Shown piece after piece: positions 48,930-57,668 of a stretch of DNA of 64,000 bases. Source of the DNA: Bacillus sp. NEB1478 (GTDB lineage: Bacteria > Bacillota > Bacilli > Bacillales > Fictibacillaceae); the NCBI RefSeq assembly GCF_031582965.1, contig NZ_CP134049.1, forward strand, positions 2,170,001 to 2,234,000, read 5' to 3'. Made by a program: the position numbers and the translations under genes. A model generated the notes under the pieces. That model saw only the letters and a list, made by a program, of their open reading frames with translations, was not told where the DNA came from and did no database searches. The first letter of the stretch is position 1; each line of letters starts with the position of its first letter.

Positions 48930-49502
48930 TTAACTTCCTTCCTTCGAATCTTGTTTTGATCTGTACATCGTAAATTCACCGTTAAAAACAAGTTCTTTAT
49001 CAACAAAACTATTTACTTCGACAATTGTGCGTTCTGAGGCCTTTTCTAAAACCCTTGCTTTTGCAATAATTCTTTCCCCTGCTTTTACCGTCCGGGAAAA
49101 ACGAATATTTGCTTTTGCCGTTAATGCAAGCTCATCATTAATAATAGCGACAGCTAAAGAATTAGCTTGTGCAAAAACATGATGACCTCTTGCTATTTTA
49201 TTTCTTGAGAAAACGTGCTCTTCTCTAATATCCAAGATTGAAATAGCAGATTGATCCAATTGTAGGTCGATAATTTCACCTATCACTTCATCAAGAGGCA
49301 AAGCCTTAACTTCATCTAGTTTCGTAACCGCAACTGATTTAATTCGTTCTCTTAGTTCAGGAATGGAAAGTTCAAGGCGGTCCAGTCTGATTGTCTGGAC
49401 ACTTACTCCAAACTTTTCAGCGAGCTCTTCGTCTGTTATGAATGGTGTTTGTTTGATCGTTTCAGTAAGAAGCATTTGTCGCTCCTTTTTCGTTTTCTTC
49501 AT
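48930..49502 (-). CDS. fapR: Malonyl-CoA-responsive repressor FapR
   Basis: Global regulator of lipid synthesis; malonyl-CoA releases it from DNA. It has 190 residues: an N-terminal helix-turn-helix ([19 protein letters not shown] at about 19-37) and a C-terminal hot-dog effector domain ([18 protein letters not shown]). The cluster has a matching operator upstream, so it is autoregulated. Confidence 0.97.
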   Translation of the reverse strand: MKKTKKERQMLLTETIKQTPFITDEELAEKFGVSVQTIRLDRLELSIPELRERIKSVAVTKLDEVKALPLDEVIGEIIDLQLDQSAISILDIREEHVFSRNKIARGHHVFAQANSLAVAIINDELALTAKANIRFSRTVKAGERIIAKARVLEKASERTIVEVNSFVDKELVFNGEFTMYRSKQDSKEGS

Positions 49503-49543
49503 AAATCATTTCCTTCTTCCTTTGGAAAGGTCTCATTTATGTC

Positions 49544-49570
49544 AAAAACACCTCATTGTTGCAAGGCGTT
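49544..49570 (-). other. Second terminator-like hairpin in the fapR leader
   Basis: Stem AACGCCT / AGGTGTT (one G-T pair) with a ten-base loop, followed by TTTTTGAC on the minus strand. It could act as an attenuator of fapR or as a terminator for recG read-through. Confidence 0.45.
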
Positions 49571-49603
49571 ATAAAAGCAGGTGCCATAACAAGGCATACC
49601 TGC
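49571..49603 (-). other. First terminator-like hairpin in the fapR leader
   Basis: Stem GCAGGTATGCC / GGCACCTGC followed by TTTTAT on the minus strand, about 30 bases after the predicted fapR transcription start. Confidence 0.5.
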
Positions 49604-49617
49604 ATATGTTTTCCGAT

Positions 49618-49636
49618 ATTATGAGCTGGTACTAAT
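49618..49636 (-). promoter_or_regulatory. FapR operator
   Basis: The minus strand reads ATTAGTACCAGCTCATAAT, close to the FapR consensus ATTAGTACCTRRTMYTAAT-type palindrome. It begins four bases after the -10 box, so bound FapR would block the transcription start of its own cluster. Confidence 0.8.
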
Positions 49637-49639
49637 AGT

Positions 49640-49668
49640 AGTATATAGTATCAGTATTCATCTTTCAA
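49640..49668 (-). promoter_or_regulatory. SigA promoter for fapR-plsX-fabD-fabG-acpP
   Basis: TTGAAA, a 17-base spacer and TATACT just after the recG stop, immediately followed by the FapR operator. Confidence 0.75.
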
Positions 49669-49671
49669 CAA

Positions 49672-51714
49672 TTAATCGAGTCTTTCCTTATCCAAGACTC
49701 CTCTACTCTCAAGGAGTTCTCTAATAGGTGCATATATTTCGTCATTCCAAAACTCTTCGGAATTAACTAGTTTTTGTGCATCATTTCTTGCCGTTTCCAA
49801 TATTCGATAATCATGGATTAGATCTGCAACCTTAAATTCAGGCAAACCGCTCTGCTTGTTTCCGAAAAAGTCTCCCGGTCCTCGCAACTCTAAATCCTTT
49901 TCTGAAAGTTCAAATCCGTTAACTGTCTCAGTCATTATTCTCATACGTTCTTGACCTTCTTCGGTTTTTGGATCTGCAATCAGCACACAATATGATTGAT
50001 CACTTCCCCGGCCGACTCTTCCTCTTAATTGATGCAGCTGTGACAATCCAAATCTTTCAGCATCATAAATAACCATTACCGTAGCATTTGGAACATTTAC
50101 ACCCACTTCAACAACAGTTGTTGAAACAAGTATCTGGCAAGAATTTGAAGCGAACTGCCTCATTACTTCATCTTTCTCAGAAGAGTGCAGCCTCCCATGC
50201 ATTAATCCAACTTGATATTCTTGAAAATATACACTTAACTGAGCATGTACATCAATCGCATTTTGCACATCTACCTTTTCTGATTCCTCAATTAAAGGAC
50301 ATATCACATAGGCTTGTCTTCCAGCCAAAATTTCTTTTTTCATGAAATCTAACACCTGTTCAAGCATACCGTGTTTTGCCCAATGGGTGATGATTGGCTT
50401 TCTGCCAGCGGGCATTACATCGATTGTAGAAACATCCATGTCACCAAAAGCAGAAATCGCGAGTGTACGAGGTATAGGAGTAGCCGTCATAAACAACACA
50501 TCGGGACTCGAACCTTTTTCACGCAATACTCTTCTTTGGTTAACTCCAAACCGGTGCTGCTCATCGGTAATAACTAAACCAAGTCTTTGAAAATTCACTT
50601 CATCTTGTATAAGGGCATGTGTCCCGACCATGATCTGTATTTCACCTTGACTCAGCATGTGTAAGGTTTCTTTCCTTAATTTCCCTTTTACAGAACTCGT
50701 TAATAGCGCTACCGTGATACCGTATGGAGCAAACAATTCTTTTAGTGAAGTAAAATGCTGTTCTGCCAATATCTCGGTTGGGACCATTAAAGCACCCTGT
50801 CTGCCTCCTGTAACAGCTGCATAAAGAGCAATCGCTGCTACTACTGTTTTACCAGAGCCTACATCTCCTTGAAGAAGTCTGTTCATACGGCTTGTATCAG
50901 TAAGATCTGTTAATATTTCATTTACCACCTTGGCTTGAGCATCAGTTAATTGAAATGGAAGACCTTTAATAAACATTTCTATTTTTGAGCGATCAAATAC
51001 TATTGAAGACCCTTCAGATTGTTGTCTGTTCCATTTCCTGAAAATCTGCATTTTCAATTGAAAAAACAAAAGTTCTTCATATGCTAGCCTTCTTCTGCCG
51101 GCCTTTAATTCCTTAAAATTCAGTGGAAAGTGCATCATCTTTAATGCCGCTTCTTTTCCCGGAAGGCGGTAGGTATCGCGTAAATACTCCGGGAGCGGCT
51201 CAGGGATCTGGCCTTTATACTGAGCAAAAGCTTGTGCCATTATTTTTCTCATCGTTTTTCCGTGCATTTGCCCTTTTAGAGAGTATACAGGCTCGATATT
51301 ATGATCTTCTGAAAATGTACCAAAATGAACATCACTTACTGTTAATGTCATTTTATTCCGGTCCCATTTTCCAGTAACCGTTAAAGTTTGTCCGAGTGAA
51401 ATTTGATTTTTAAAAAATGGCCGGTTAAAAATAACCGCAGTAATCAAATATTTGCTTACAAGCATCCGAAAAGATAACCTAGATTTTTTTTTCGGAAAAT
51501 AACGTAGAGAAGGTTCAGTATGAACCTTCCCTTCTATTGTTGCTTTTTCATCATGTGCAATATCTGCTAAGTCTTTTAATTGATAATCTTCATAACGATA
51601 GGGTAAATACTCCAAAAGATCCTGAATTGAATAAATACCCATACTCATCAATTCTTCTGCTTTTTTCTCGCCAATACCTTGAATTGCTGTTGTTTGATCG
51701 TTAAGAAGCATCAT
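49672..51714 (-). CDS. recG: ATP-dependent DNA helicase RecG
   Basis: Remodels stalled forks and branched DNA. It has 680 residues: an N-terminal wedge domain, then the SF2 helicase with Walker A GDVGSGKTVVAAIAL, TDEQHRFG (DExQ/H box), MTATPIPRT and the C-terminal QLHQLRGRVGRGSD motif. The ATG overlaps the sdaAA stop by four bases. Confidence 0.97.
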   Translation of the reverse strand: MMLLNDQTTAIQGIGEKKAEELMSMGIYSIQDLLEYLPYRYEDYQLKDLADIAHDEKATIEGKVHTEPSLRYFPKKKSRLSFRMLVSKYLITAVIFNRPFFKNQISLGQTLTVTGKWDRNKMTLTVSDVHFGTFSEDHNIEPVYSLKGQMHGKTMRKIMAQAFAQYKGQIPEPLPEYLRDTYRLPGKEAALKMMHFPLNFKELKAGRRRLAYEELLFFQLKMQIFRKWNRQQSEGSSIVFDRSKIEMFIKGLPFQLTDAQAKVVNEILTDLTDTSRMNRLLQGDVGSGKTVVAAIALYAAVTGGRQGALMVPTEILAEQHFTSLKELFAPYGITVALLTSSVKGKLRKETLHMLSQGEIQIMVGTHALIQDEVNFQRLGLVITDEQHRFGVNQRRVLREKGSSPDVLFMTATPIPRTLAISAFGDMDVSTIDVMPAGRKPIITHWAKHGMLEQVLDFMKKEILAGRQAYVICPLIEESEKVDVQNAIDVHAQLSVYFQEYQVGLMHGRLHSSEKDEVMRQFASNSCQILVSTTVVEVGVNVPNATVMVIYDAERFGLSQLHQLRGRVGRGSDQSYCVLIADPKTEEGQERMRIMTETVNGFELSEKDLELRGPGDFFGNKQSGLPEFKVADLIHDYRILETARNDAQKLVNSEEFWNDEIYAPIRELLESRGVLDKERLD

Positions 51715-52607
51715 TTTTTATTCAACGGTATTCCGAAAATTTTTGCTTCTAGCTCTCTTCCCGTTGGTGTTGCTGCCAAACCGCCTTGTGCAGTTTCACG
51801 CAAAGCTGACGGCATAGACAATCCAATCTTGTACATGGCATCTATCACTTCATCACATGGTATACGGCTAACGATTCCTGCAAGCGCCATATCTGCAGCC
51901 ACAATCGCATTGCTTGCTCCCATTGCATTTCTTTTTACACAAGGTACTTCTACAAGTCCTGCGACAGGGTCGCATACTAATCCGAGCATGTTCTTTAAGG
52001 CAATCGCAAATGCCTCGGCAGATTGGGAAGGTGTTCCACCAGCTAATTCAACAATAGCCGCAGCAGCCATTCCAGTAGCGGAACCTACTTCCGCTTGACA
52101 TCCGCCAGCTGCACCTGAAATGGATGCATTATTCGCAACAACAAATCCAAACGCTCCTGATGCAAATAAGTATTGAATCATTTGATCCCGAGTCGGATTC
52201 AACTTCTCCCTCAAAGCAAACAAAGTACCAGGGACGACACCTGCTGAACCAGCAGTTGGTGTTGCACAAATAGTCCCCATAGCTGCATTCACTTCATTGG
52301 TTGCCATTGCTTTACTTACTGCATCAAGCATCAGATCACCGGATAATGACTTACCCGCTTTGATGTATTCTTGCAGCAGTTTTCCGTCACCGCCAGTCAG
52401 TCCTGAGTGAGATTTGATATCCTCAGTGATCCCTCGTTCAACTGCTTCTTCCATTACCGTTAAGTTTCGATCCATAAAAGCAAACACTTCTTCTCTCGTT
52501 CGCCCGGTTACTTCCATTTCTTGTTCAATCATAATTTCTGATACTTTGCATTTTTTTGATTCTGCAAGTTCTACTAATTCAGCTACATTCCGAAACATTC
52601 TACTCAC
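51711..52607 (-). CDS. sdaAA: L-serine dehydratase alpha subunit
   Basis: Iron-sulfur enzyme converting L-serine to pyruvate and ammonia. It has 298 residues. The 4Fe-4S-type cysteines appear in AMGTICATPTAGSAG, GGCQAE, GLVCDPV and EVPCVKRNA. It starts four bases after the sdaAB stop codon and is coupled to recG. Confidence 0.96.
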   Translation of the reverse strand: MSRMFRNVAELVELAESKKCKVSEIMIEQEMEVTGRTREEVFAFMDRNLTVMEEAVERGITEDIKSHSGLTGGDGKLLQEYIKAGKSLSGDLMLDAVSKAMATNEVNAAMGTICATPTAGSAGVVPGTLFALREKLNPTRDQMIQYLFASGAFGFVVANNASISGAAGGCQAEVGSATGMAAAAIVELAGGTPSQSAEAFAIALKNMLGLVCDPVAGLVEVPCVKRNAMGASNAIVAADMALAGIVSRIPCDEVIDAMYKIGLSMPSALRETAQGGLAATPTGRELEAKIFGIPLNKK

Positions 52608-52610
52608 CTC

Positions 52611-53273
52611 TTAATCATGTATCTTAACTACTTGCTGGACGATCGGAAGAGAATTCAATTCATTGGTTATTACATCATCAACATTCTGATCTATTTCAAT
52701 TACCATGAGTGCTTCTTTTCCCTTTTCTTTGCGTGATACTTCCATATGGCCGATATTAATCTCATGCTTTGCCAAAATGTTCGCTACACCAGCAATGGCA
52801 CCATATTTATCGTTATGCACAATTAAAAGTGCCGGGTGATTACCCGAGAGTCTTAATTCAAAACCATTCAGTTCGGTAATTTCAATCTTACCTCCACCAA
52901 TAGAGATCCCCACTAGTTCTATCTGGCCATCACTGTCACCAATAATGACGCGAGCTGTGTTTGGGTGATCAGTTACAGCATCTTCTTCCGACATTGAAAC
53001 TTTGATCCCTTCTGACTTCGCTATTGTAAGCGCATCCACAATCCGGGTATCAAAAGTATCATAATCCAGAATCCCCCCTACTATTGCAACATCTGTCCCG
53101 TGTCCTCTATACGTTTTGGCAAAAGAACCATAAAAAGATATTTTTGCAAATTCAGGCTTTCTTCCAAATAAATGCCTTGCCACTCTGCCTATCCGGGCAG
53201 CTCCTGCTGTATGTGAACTTGACGGACCAATCATTATCGGCCCAATAATATCAAATACGCTTTTATACTTCAT
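52611..53273 (-). CDS. sdaAB: L-serine dehydratase beta subunit
   Basis: Partner subunit of 220 residues from ATG 53273, after AAGGAG. The N-terminal DIIGPIMIGPSSSHTAGAAR motif is diagnostic. A C-terminal ACT domain (ALLIVHNDKYGAIAGVANIL) likely binds serine as in other members. It is the first gene of sdaAB-sdaAA-recG. Confidence 0.96.
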   Translation of the reverse strand: MKYKSVFDIIGPIMIGPSSSHTAGAARIGRVARHLFGRKPEFAKISFYGSFAKTYRGHGTDVAIVGGILDYDTFDTRIVDALTIAKSEGIKVSMSEEDAVTDHPNTARVIIGDSDGQIELVGISIGGGKIEITELNGFELRLSGNHPALLIVHNDKYGAIAGVANILAKHEINIGHMEVSRKEKGKEALMVIEIDQNVDDVITNELNSLPIVQQVVKIHD

Positions 53274-53310
53274 GTCAATCTCCTTCACATTACATTTTTC
53301 CCAATAAAAT

Positions 53311-53360
53311 AAGTATTCCCTCTTAACTTTATCATACTTTAAGTTTAAGAGAGAATACTT
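53311..53360 (-). terminator. Terminator-like hairpin downstream of fakA
   Basis: Long stem (AAGTATTCYCTCTTAA and its complement) followed by ATTTTATT on the minus strand, seven bases after the fakA stop. The T-tract is interrupted, so efficiency is uncertain. Confidence 0.65.
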
Positions 53361-53367
53361 TTAGTTT

Positions 53368-55038
53368 TTATTCAACCGCCAAAATGAAAGAGTAAATCGG
53401 CTGCTTTCCATTATGAATTTCAGCTTCGGCATCAGGGAACTTTTCCTCAAGAAAATCTGCTAATTCCTGCGCCTCATCTTCAGAAGAATCTTCACCATAT
53501 ATAATAGTTACGATTTCTGAATCTTCATCCATCATTTTTTCTAAAAGTTCTTTTGTTACTACCAGTTTATCGGTTTTCGAAGTTATGATCTTTCCTTCAG
53601 ATATACCCATAAAGTCACCTTTTGCTATCTCAACACCATCAATAGATGTGTCACGAACAGCATAAGTAACTTGACCGGATCTCACACTGGAAATCGCTTC
53701 GTTCATCTTTTCTTCATTTTCCTTTATATTAGCTGAAGGATTAAAAGCCAGAATCGATGAAATCCCTTGTGGAACAGTCTTCGTTCTTATGATTACAACT
53801 TCTTCATCAACGACACTTGCAGCTTGCTCAGAAGCCATAATGATATTACTGTTGTTCGGAAGGATGAAAACCTTTTCTGCGTTTACCTCACGAATAGCAC
53901 GAACAATATCTTCCGTACTTGGATTCATGGTTTGTCCGCCTTGAATGACAGATGCTCCCATAGAAGAGAACATTTCTTCGATCCCTTCACCCATTGCAAC
54001 TGTTACAATTCCATACTCTTTCTTTTTTTCAGATTGAGTATAAGCAGGAATAACCGTATTCTCGCTTTCCAAAATGGCAGAGTGCTGTTCACGCATATTT
54101 TCAATTTTAATGTTGATTAAGCTTCCATAACGATGAGCGAGTGTAAGCATATTACCAGGCTGCTCAGTATGAATATGAACTTTCACAACTTCTTCATCTG
54201 CAACAACTAGCAATGAATCTCCGTGCTCATTTAATTCGTTACGGAAGTTATTTTCATCGAATGGATTGTTTTTCAATTTAGCTGTTTCAAATCTAACCAT
54301 GAACTCTGTGCAGTATCCAAAATGAATATCTTCTGTTTTCATATGAATTTGAGCTTTATGATGCTCTGCGTTTACGAGTTCATTCATAGAAGCAGCGTTT
54401 GCCGATACCTTCGGAAGTTCTCTGCCTTCTAATACAGCTAAAAAGCCTTCATACACTGTAACAAGCCCTTGTCCGCCTGAATCTACAACACCCACTTCTT
54501 TTAAAACAGGAAGAAGATCAGGAGTCCGGTTTAAAGAAGCTTTTGATTCTTTCAAGACTTCTTTCATAATATGAAGTACGTCATCTGATTTTTTTGCTTC
54601 CTTAACGGCTTTTTTTGCAGCATCTTTAGCAACTGTTAGAATTGTTCCTTCAACAGGTTTCATTACTGCTTTATAAGCTGTTTCTACACCTTTATCAAAG
54701 GCATTGGCAAACTCTGAAGCTGTGATTATTTCTTTGCCTTCAACAGCTTTAGAAAACCCTCTGAAGAGTTGGGATAAGATAACACCTGAGTTTCCTCTGG
54801 CACCCATCAATAATCCTTTTGCAAATGCATTTGCAATAGTACTAACATTATTATTCATGTTTTTTTCTACTTCTTTGGCACCTGATGTAATTGTCAAGTT
54901 CATGTTTGTTCCTGTATCACCATCGGGAACAGGGAAAACATTCAGTGCATCAACCATTGCTGCGTTTCTAGTTAAGTTTGCTGCTCCTTCAAGAACCATG
55001 TTAGCAAACTTTTTTCCATCTAATACTTTTAAAGACAC
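53368..55038 (-). CDS. fakA: Fatty acid kinase catalytic subunit FakA (YloV)
   Basis: DhaL-fold kinase that phosphorylates fatty acids bound to FakB (DegV) proteins. It has 556 residues and starts with GTG at 55038 after TAGGAGG. The N-terminal DhaL nucleotide domain has NVFPVPDGDTGTNMNLT and MGARGNSGVILSQLFRG. A middle domain follows, then a C-terminal DegV-like half. It is coupled to yloU (Asp23), as in most Firmicutes. Confidence 0.94.
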   Translation of the reverse strand: MSLKVLDGKKFANMVLEGAANLTRNAAMVDALNVFPVPDGDTGTNMNLTITSGAKEVEKNMNNNVSTIANAFAKGLLMGARGNSGVILSQLFRGFSKAVEGKEIITASEFANAFDKGVETAYKAVMKPVEGTILTVAKDAAKKAVKEAKKSDDVLHIMKEVLKESKASLNRTPDLLPVLKEVGVVDSGGQGLVTVYEGFLAVLEGRELPKVSANAASMNELVNAEHHKAQIHMKTEDIHFGYCTEFMVRFETAKLKNNPFDENNFRNELNEHGDSLLVVADEEVVKVHIHTEQPGNMLTLAHRYGSLINIKIENMREQHSAILESENTVIPAYTQSEKKKEYGIVTVAMGEGIEEMFSSMGASVIQGGQTMNPSTEDIVRAIREVNAEKVFILPNNSNIIMASEQAASVVDEEVVIIRTKTVPQGISSILAFNPSANIKENEEKMNEAISSVRSGQVTYAVRDTSIDGVEIAKGDFMGISEGKIITSKTDKLVVTKELLEKMMDEDSEIVTIIYGEDSSEDEAQELADFLEEKFPDAEAEIHNGKQPIYSFILAVE

Positions 55039-55053
55039 GAACCTTCCTCCTAA

Positions 55054-55416
55054 CTAAGGGGTTGTCACCCTGACACCCTGAACATAAATATTGACTGAGT
55101 CAACCGCTAAACCAAGCATTTGATCCAGGGTATATTTCACTTTGTTCTGAACATTGTGAGCCACTTCAGAAATCTTTGTTCCGTAACTTACAATGATATA
55201 CATATCAATATGTACTTCATCTTCTTCTTGTCTGACAACGATCCCGCGGGAGAAATTTTCACGTCCTAAAAGTTCAGTTATCCCATCTTTCAATTGCTTT
55301 CTTGAAGCCATACCGACAATCCCGTAACAGTCGATCGCTGCTCCGCCAGCTATTGTAGCAATTACTTCATTCGAAATATCAATTTGACCATAGGTTGTTT
55401 TCATTTCAATGGACAT
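55054..55416 (-). CDS. yloU: Asp23/Gls24-family envelope stress protein YloU
   Basis: A 120-residue Asp23-family protein. The core TTYGQIDISNEVIATIAGGAA is typical of the family, followed by YGIVGMASRKQ and the VRQEEDEVHIDMYIIVSYG stretch. The precise role in Bacillus is not established. It lies upstream of fakA, divergent from rpmB; a weak TACAAT lies 40 bases upstream. Confidence 0.93.
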   Translation of the reverse strand: MSIEMKTTYGQIDISNEVIATIAGGAAIDCYGIVGMASRKQLKDGITELLGRENFSRGIVVRQEEDEVHIDMYIIVSYGTKISEVAHNVQNKVKYTLDQMLGLAVDSVNIYVQGVRVTTP

Positions 55417-55555
55417 GCTTACATCCCCCTTTAGAATGTTAAATGGCTAACAAACATTGTACTATATATCGTCGTTTTTTAAAAGGACATCTACATTTCA
55501 CACTATGTAAAAAGTAATGTCAAGGAAAATTACTTGAAAAAGAAAAATGAATGTG

Positions 55556-55584
55556 TTGCATTGCAACTTGAGTCATGCTAATAT
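55556..55584 (+). promoter_or_regulatory. Candidate SigA promoter for rpmB
   Basis: TTGCAT, a 17-base spacer and TAATAT on the plus strand, 66 bases before rpmB, in the divergent yloU-rpmB gap. Confidence 0.6.
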
Positions 55585-55649
55585 TATTTAGTATTTAACA
55601 TACGATTGAATTGATGCAAAGCTTTTGCTGTAAAGGAGGTTCACATACT

Positions 55650-55838
55650 ATGGCTCGTAAATGTTTTATTACTGGAAAAGGACCTAAAACAGGAAACAAG
55701 CGTTCTCACGCTATGAACAAATCAAAGAAAAGCTGGGGAGCTAATGTCCAAAAGGTTCGCATTCTTGTGGACGGAAAACCTAAGCGCGTATACGTATCTG
55801 CTCGTGCACTTAAGTCTGGCAAAGTAGAACGCGTTTAA
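55650..55838 (+). CDS. rpmB: Ribosomal protein L28
   Basis: Large-subunit protein of 62 residues from ATG 55650 after [28 protein letters not shown] is the typical N-terminus. The zinc-binding Cys pairs of some L28 forms are not present, only Cys5. It is a plus-strand gene in an otherwise minus-strand block, as in B. subtilis, with its own promoter and terminator. Confidence 0.97.
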   Translation: MARKCFITGKGPKTGNKRSHAMNKSKKSWGANVQKVRILVDGKPKRVYVSARALKSGKVERV

Positions 55839-55840
55839 TA

Positions 55841-55868
55841 AAAACAGCAGTTTAACTGCTGTTTTTTT
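55841..55868 (+). terminator. Intrinsic terminator downstream of rpmB
   Basis: Stem AAACAGCAG / CTGCTGTTT followed by seven T, directly after the rpmB stop. Confidence 0.9.
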
Positions 55869-55897
55869 CTTTGTCTAAAAGTTTGTTCTTGGAAGTA

Positions 55898-56053
55898 GTT
55901 GATTTTCGATTCAGGTTGCTCGCTTTCCGCGGGGCAGGCGGTGAGCCCATAAATAATCTGCTCCTGCGTCTTCTAGCAAATTCTATCGAAGCTATTTCCT
56001 CGTCGCATGTCTTGCGAGAAGATTTTTCAAGTCGCTGGCACACTACAATCAAC
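55898..56053 (-). repeat. Dispersed Bacillales intergenic repeat, diverged copy C
   Basis: The 333-base gap between rpmB and spoVM holds no gene besides terminators and this 156-base element. It is framed by GTTGATT and AATCAAC. Its one half (GGGCTCACC, GCCCCGCGGAAAGCGAGCA) matches copy A closely. The other half is strongly diverged and lacks the pairing AGGTGAG arm. Confidence 0.65.
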
Positions 56054-56137
56054 TGTCAAAGAAGAATAAAAAGAGATTTGTATGCAACAATCATTTTTTT
56101 CAAAGGTCTTTTAAAAAAAGTAAAAAATCTGTCAAAC

Positions 56138-56167
56138 AAAAAAAGCGCTATATTAGCGCTTTTTTTG
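56138..56167 (-). terminator. Intrinsic terminator downstream of spoVM
   Basis: Stem AAAGCGCTA / TAGCGCTTT followed by T residues on both strands, so potentially bidirectional, five bases after the spoVM stop. Confidence 0.85.
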
Positions 56168-56171
56168 TTTG

Positions 56172-56252
56172 TTATCCTTTTTTCATAGATCCTAAAATGG
56201 CTCGAACGAATCCCCCTAAAAATCTAGGTAGTTTAATGGTATAAAATTTCAT
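56172..56252 (-). CDS. spoVM: Spore morphogenetic peptide SpoVM
   Basis: A 26-residue amphipathic peptide that recognises the convex forespore membrane and anchors the SpoIVA coat basement. The sequence starts MKFYTIKLPRFLGGFVRAIL, including the conserved Pro9. It ends GSMKKG rather than the GSFRKD of B. subtilis. GGAGGGG precedes the ATG. The location between thiN and rpmB matches B. subtilis. It is too short for most gene callers. Confidence 0.95.
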   Translation of the reverse strand: MKFYTIKLPRFLGGFVRAILGSMKKG

Positions 56253-56363
56253 CTTACCCCTCCTCCAGGCCCATAAAAAATGATAAGAGCAAACACGTAA
56301 TAATTATAATTTATTCCCCGTTTTATAAATGGTGCCTCGGGGCCTGTTTTCCGCGATTATATA

Positions 56364-57011
56364 TTAATCACGGCTCTTTACCATCATTATTATGCCGGAG
56401 TCAAAAGAATAAGTACCATTTTTATTTACAAGCTCATTTGAAATGCAAAGAGATGATCCCATCTGCAAAGATGCGTTTTGCAAAGGATATTTAAACCCTT
56501 CTAAAGTAATACCCGTTACTTCTCCTTCAAATGGCAAAAATGATATATAGGAAAACCTGTCATCTTGACTGATGACATATGTGCCAGGAGCATGCAGCGT
56601 TATTTCATTACGACAGTCTACAACTTTTACTATAGTGCCTTTTTTATGAAGACAATTAGATAAGAGCTGAATATTTAAAAGTTCATGATCCAATCTGGCC
56701 CCAGTGGCTCCGAATAATAAAACTTCCTCTGGATCTTGATCCATTGCCCATGCAAATGCAATTTCCATGTCTGTCTGATCTTTTTCTGACCGATACACAT
56801 TCAGATGAATAGACGCATGAACAATCGCTTCCTTTTCATTTTCAGAAACAGAATCAAAATCGCCAAATGCATGTTTTGGTCTGATCCCTGTTTCTATAAG
56901 AACAAATGTCCCTCTATCCACACCTATCCAAATTGTATCTGGACCACCAACATATTTTTTTAAATCTGGTATTAAGCTAACCGGTCCACCTGCAACAATT
57001 CTAATTTTCAT
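56364..57011 (-). CDS. thiN: Thiamine pyrophosphokinase ThiN
   Basis: Transfers pyrophosphate from ATP to thiamine to give TPP. It has 215 residues from ATG 57011, overlapping the thiT stop (ATGA). DTIWIGVDRGTF, FGDFDSVS and EKDQTDMEIAF carry the catalytic Asp residues, and LLFGATGARLDHEL follows. It is cotranscribed with thiT under a TPP riboswitch. Confidence 0.96.
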   Translation of the reverse strand: MKIRIVAGGPVSLIPDLKKYVGGPDTIWIGVDRGTFVLIETGIRPKHAFGDFDSVSENEKEAIVHASIHLNVYRSEKDQTDMEIAFAWAMDQDPEEVLLFGATGARLDHELLNIQLLSNCLHKKGTIVKVVDCRNEITLHAPGTYVISQDDRFSYISFLPFEGEVTGITLEGFKYPLQNASLQMGSSLCISNELVNKNGTYSFDSGIIMMVKSRD

Positions 57012-57577
57012 ATTGTGGGCTGAAGCGTTTTTCGTTCTGTATGAAGCAGTTTCGGAGCTGTGTTTGTTAATAAGATTACAACGATGCAAGTAATAACGAA
57101 AATAATAACCATAAATGAACCATTATAAAAAATAGAATATAACCAAACGTTCATTTTTCCTGCAAATTGGCTGAAGAAGATAACTCCTGAGATTACATGA
57201 GATAAAAGACGCAAAGTACAGCCGACAAAAATACCCGTAATCATCAACGCCGTTCTCTTTGCCGTATTTTGTTTAATAGATGGAGCAAACAATCCTGCTA
57301 ATCCTGATAAAGCAAATGCAAGCGGATAGTCCAATATTACTTGTGCAAAGTAATAGATTTGAGGGTTTACAGCCAGCTGCAGCAATCCCACTAACAGGCC
57401 TGTGAAAACTCCTGCTTTAACACCTCTTCTAAAGGCCATGATAAAGATTGGAACCATCTCCAATGACACAGATCCACCTTGAGCCCATAATCCTGAGAAC
57501 TTAATCAACCCTAAAATAAGTGAAAGTGCAGCCATAATTGCTAATTCGGTCAAAAATAAGATTTTGCTATTATTCAT
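57008..57577 (-). CDS. thiT: Energy-coupling-factor thiamine transporter substrate component ThiT
   Basis: S-component that binds thiamine for an ECF transporter. The 189 residues from ATG 57577 (after GAGGGGGAAG) contain about six membrane segments. The ligand-site motifs GLWAQGGSVSLEMVPIFIMA and PLAFALSGLAG are clear. An upstream TPP riboswitch and overlapping thiN confirm the substrate. B. subtilis carries thiT (yuaJ) elsewhere. Confidence 0.95.
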   Translation of the reverse strand: MNNSKILFLTELAIMAALSLILGLIKFSGLWAQGGSVSLEMVPIFIMAFRRGVKAGVFTGLLVGLLQLAVNPQIYYFAQVILDYPLAFALSGLAGLFAPSIKQNTAKRTALMITGIFVGCTLRLLSHVISGVIFFSQFAGKMNVWLYSIFYNGSFMVIIFVITCIVVILLTNTAPKLLHTERKTLQPTI

Positions 57578-57608
57578 TTCTTCTTCCCCCTCTTCATTTG
57601 AAGGAAAA

Positions 57609-57645
57609 CAAAAAAGCAACCGGCATGTGAGCGCACGGTTGCTTT
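57609..57645 (-). terminator. TPP riboswitch terminator (expression platform)
   Basis: Stem AAAGCAACCGTGC / GCCGGTTGCTTT followed by TTTTTTG, between the aptamer and the thiT ribosome-binding site. TPP binding is expected to favour it. Confidence 0.88.
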
Positions 57646-57668
57646 TCTTTACAAAAAGTTACACGACT

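Noticed and set aside
54704..55057. 117-codon plus-strand frame antisense to fakA, and similar long antisense frames at 28544-28861, 29383-29826 and 51679-52098
   Set aside because: All are shadows of conserved genes on the minus strand with codon-derived low complexity and no ribosome-binding sites.
55852..56052. 66-codon minus-strand frame and its 105-codon plus-strand counterpart in the rpmB-spoVM gap
   Set aside because: Both are read through repeat copy C and the terminators; composition is not protein-like.
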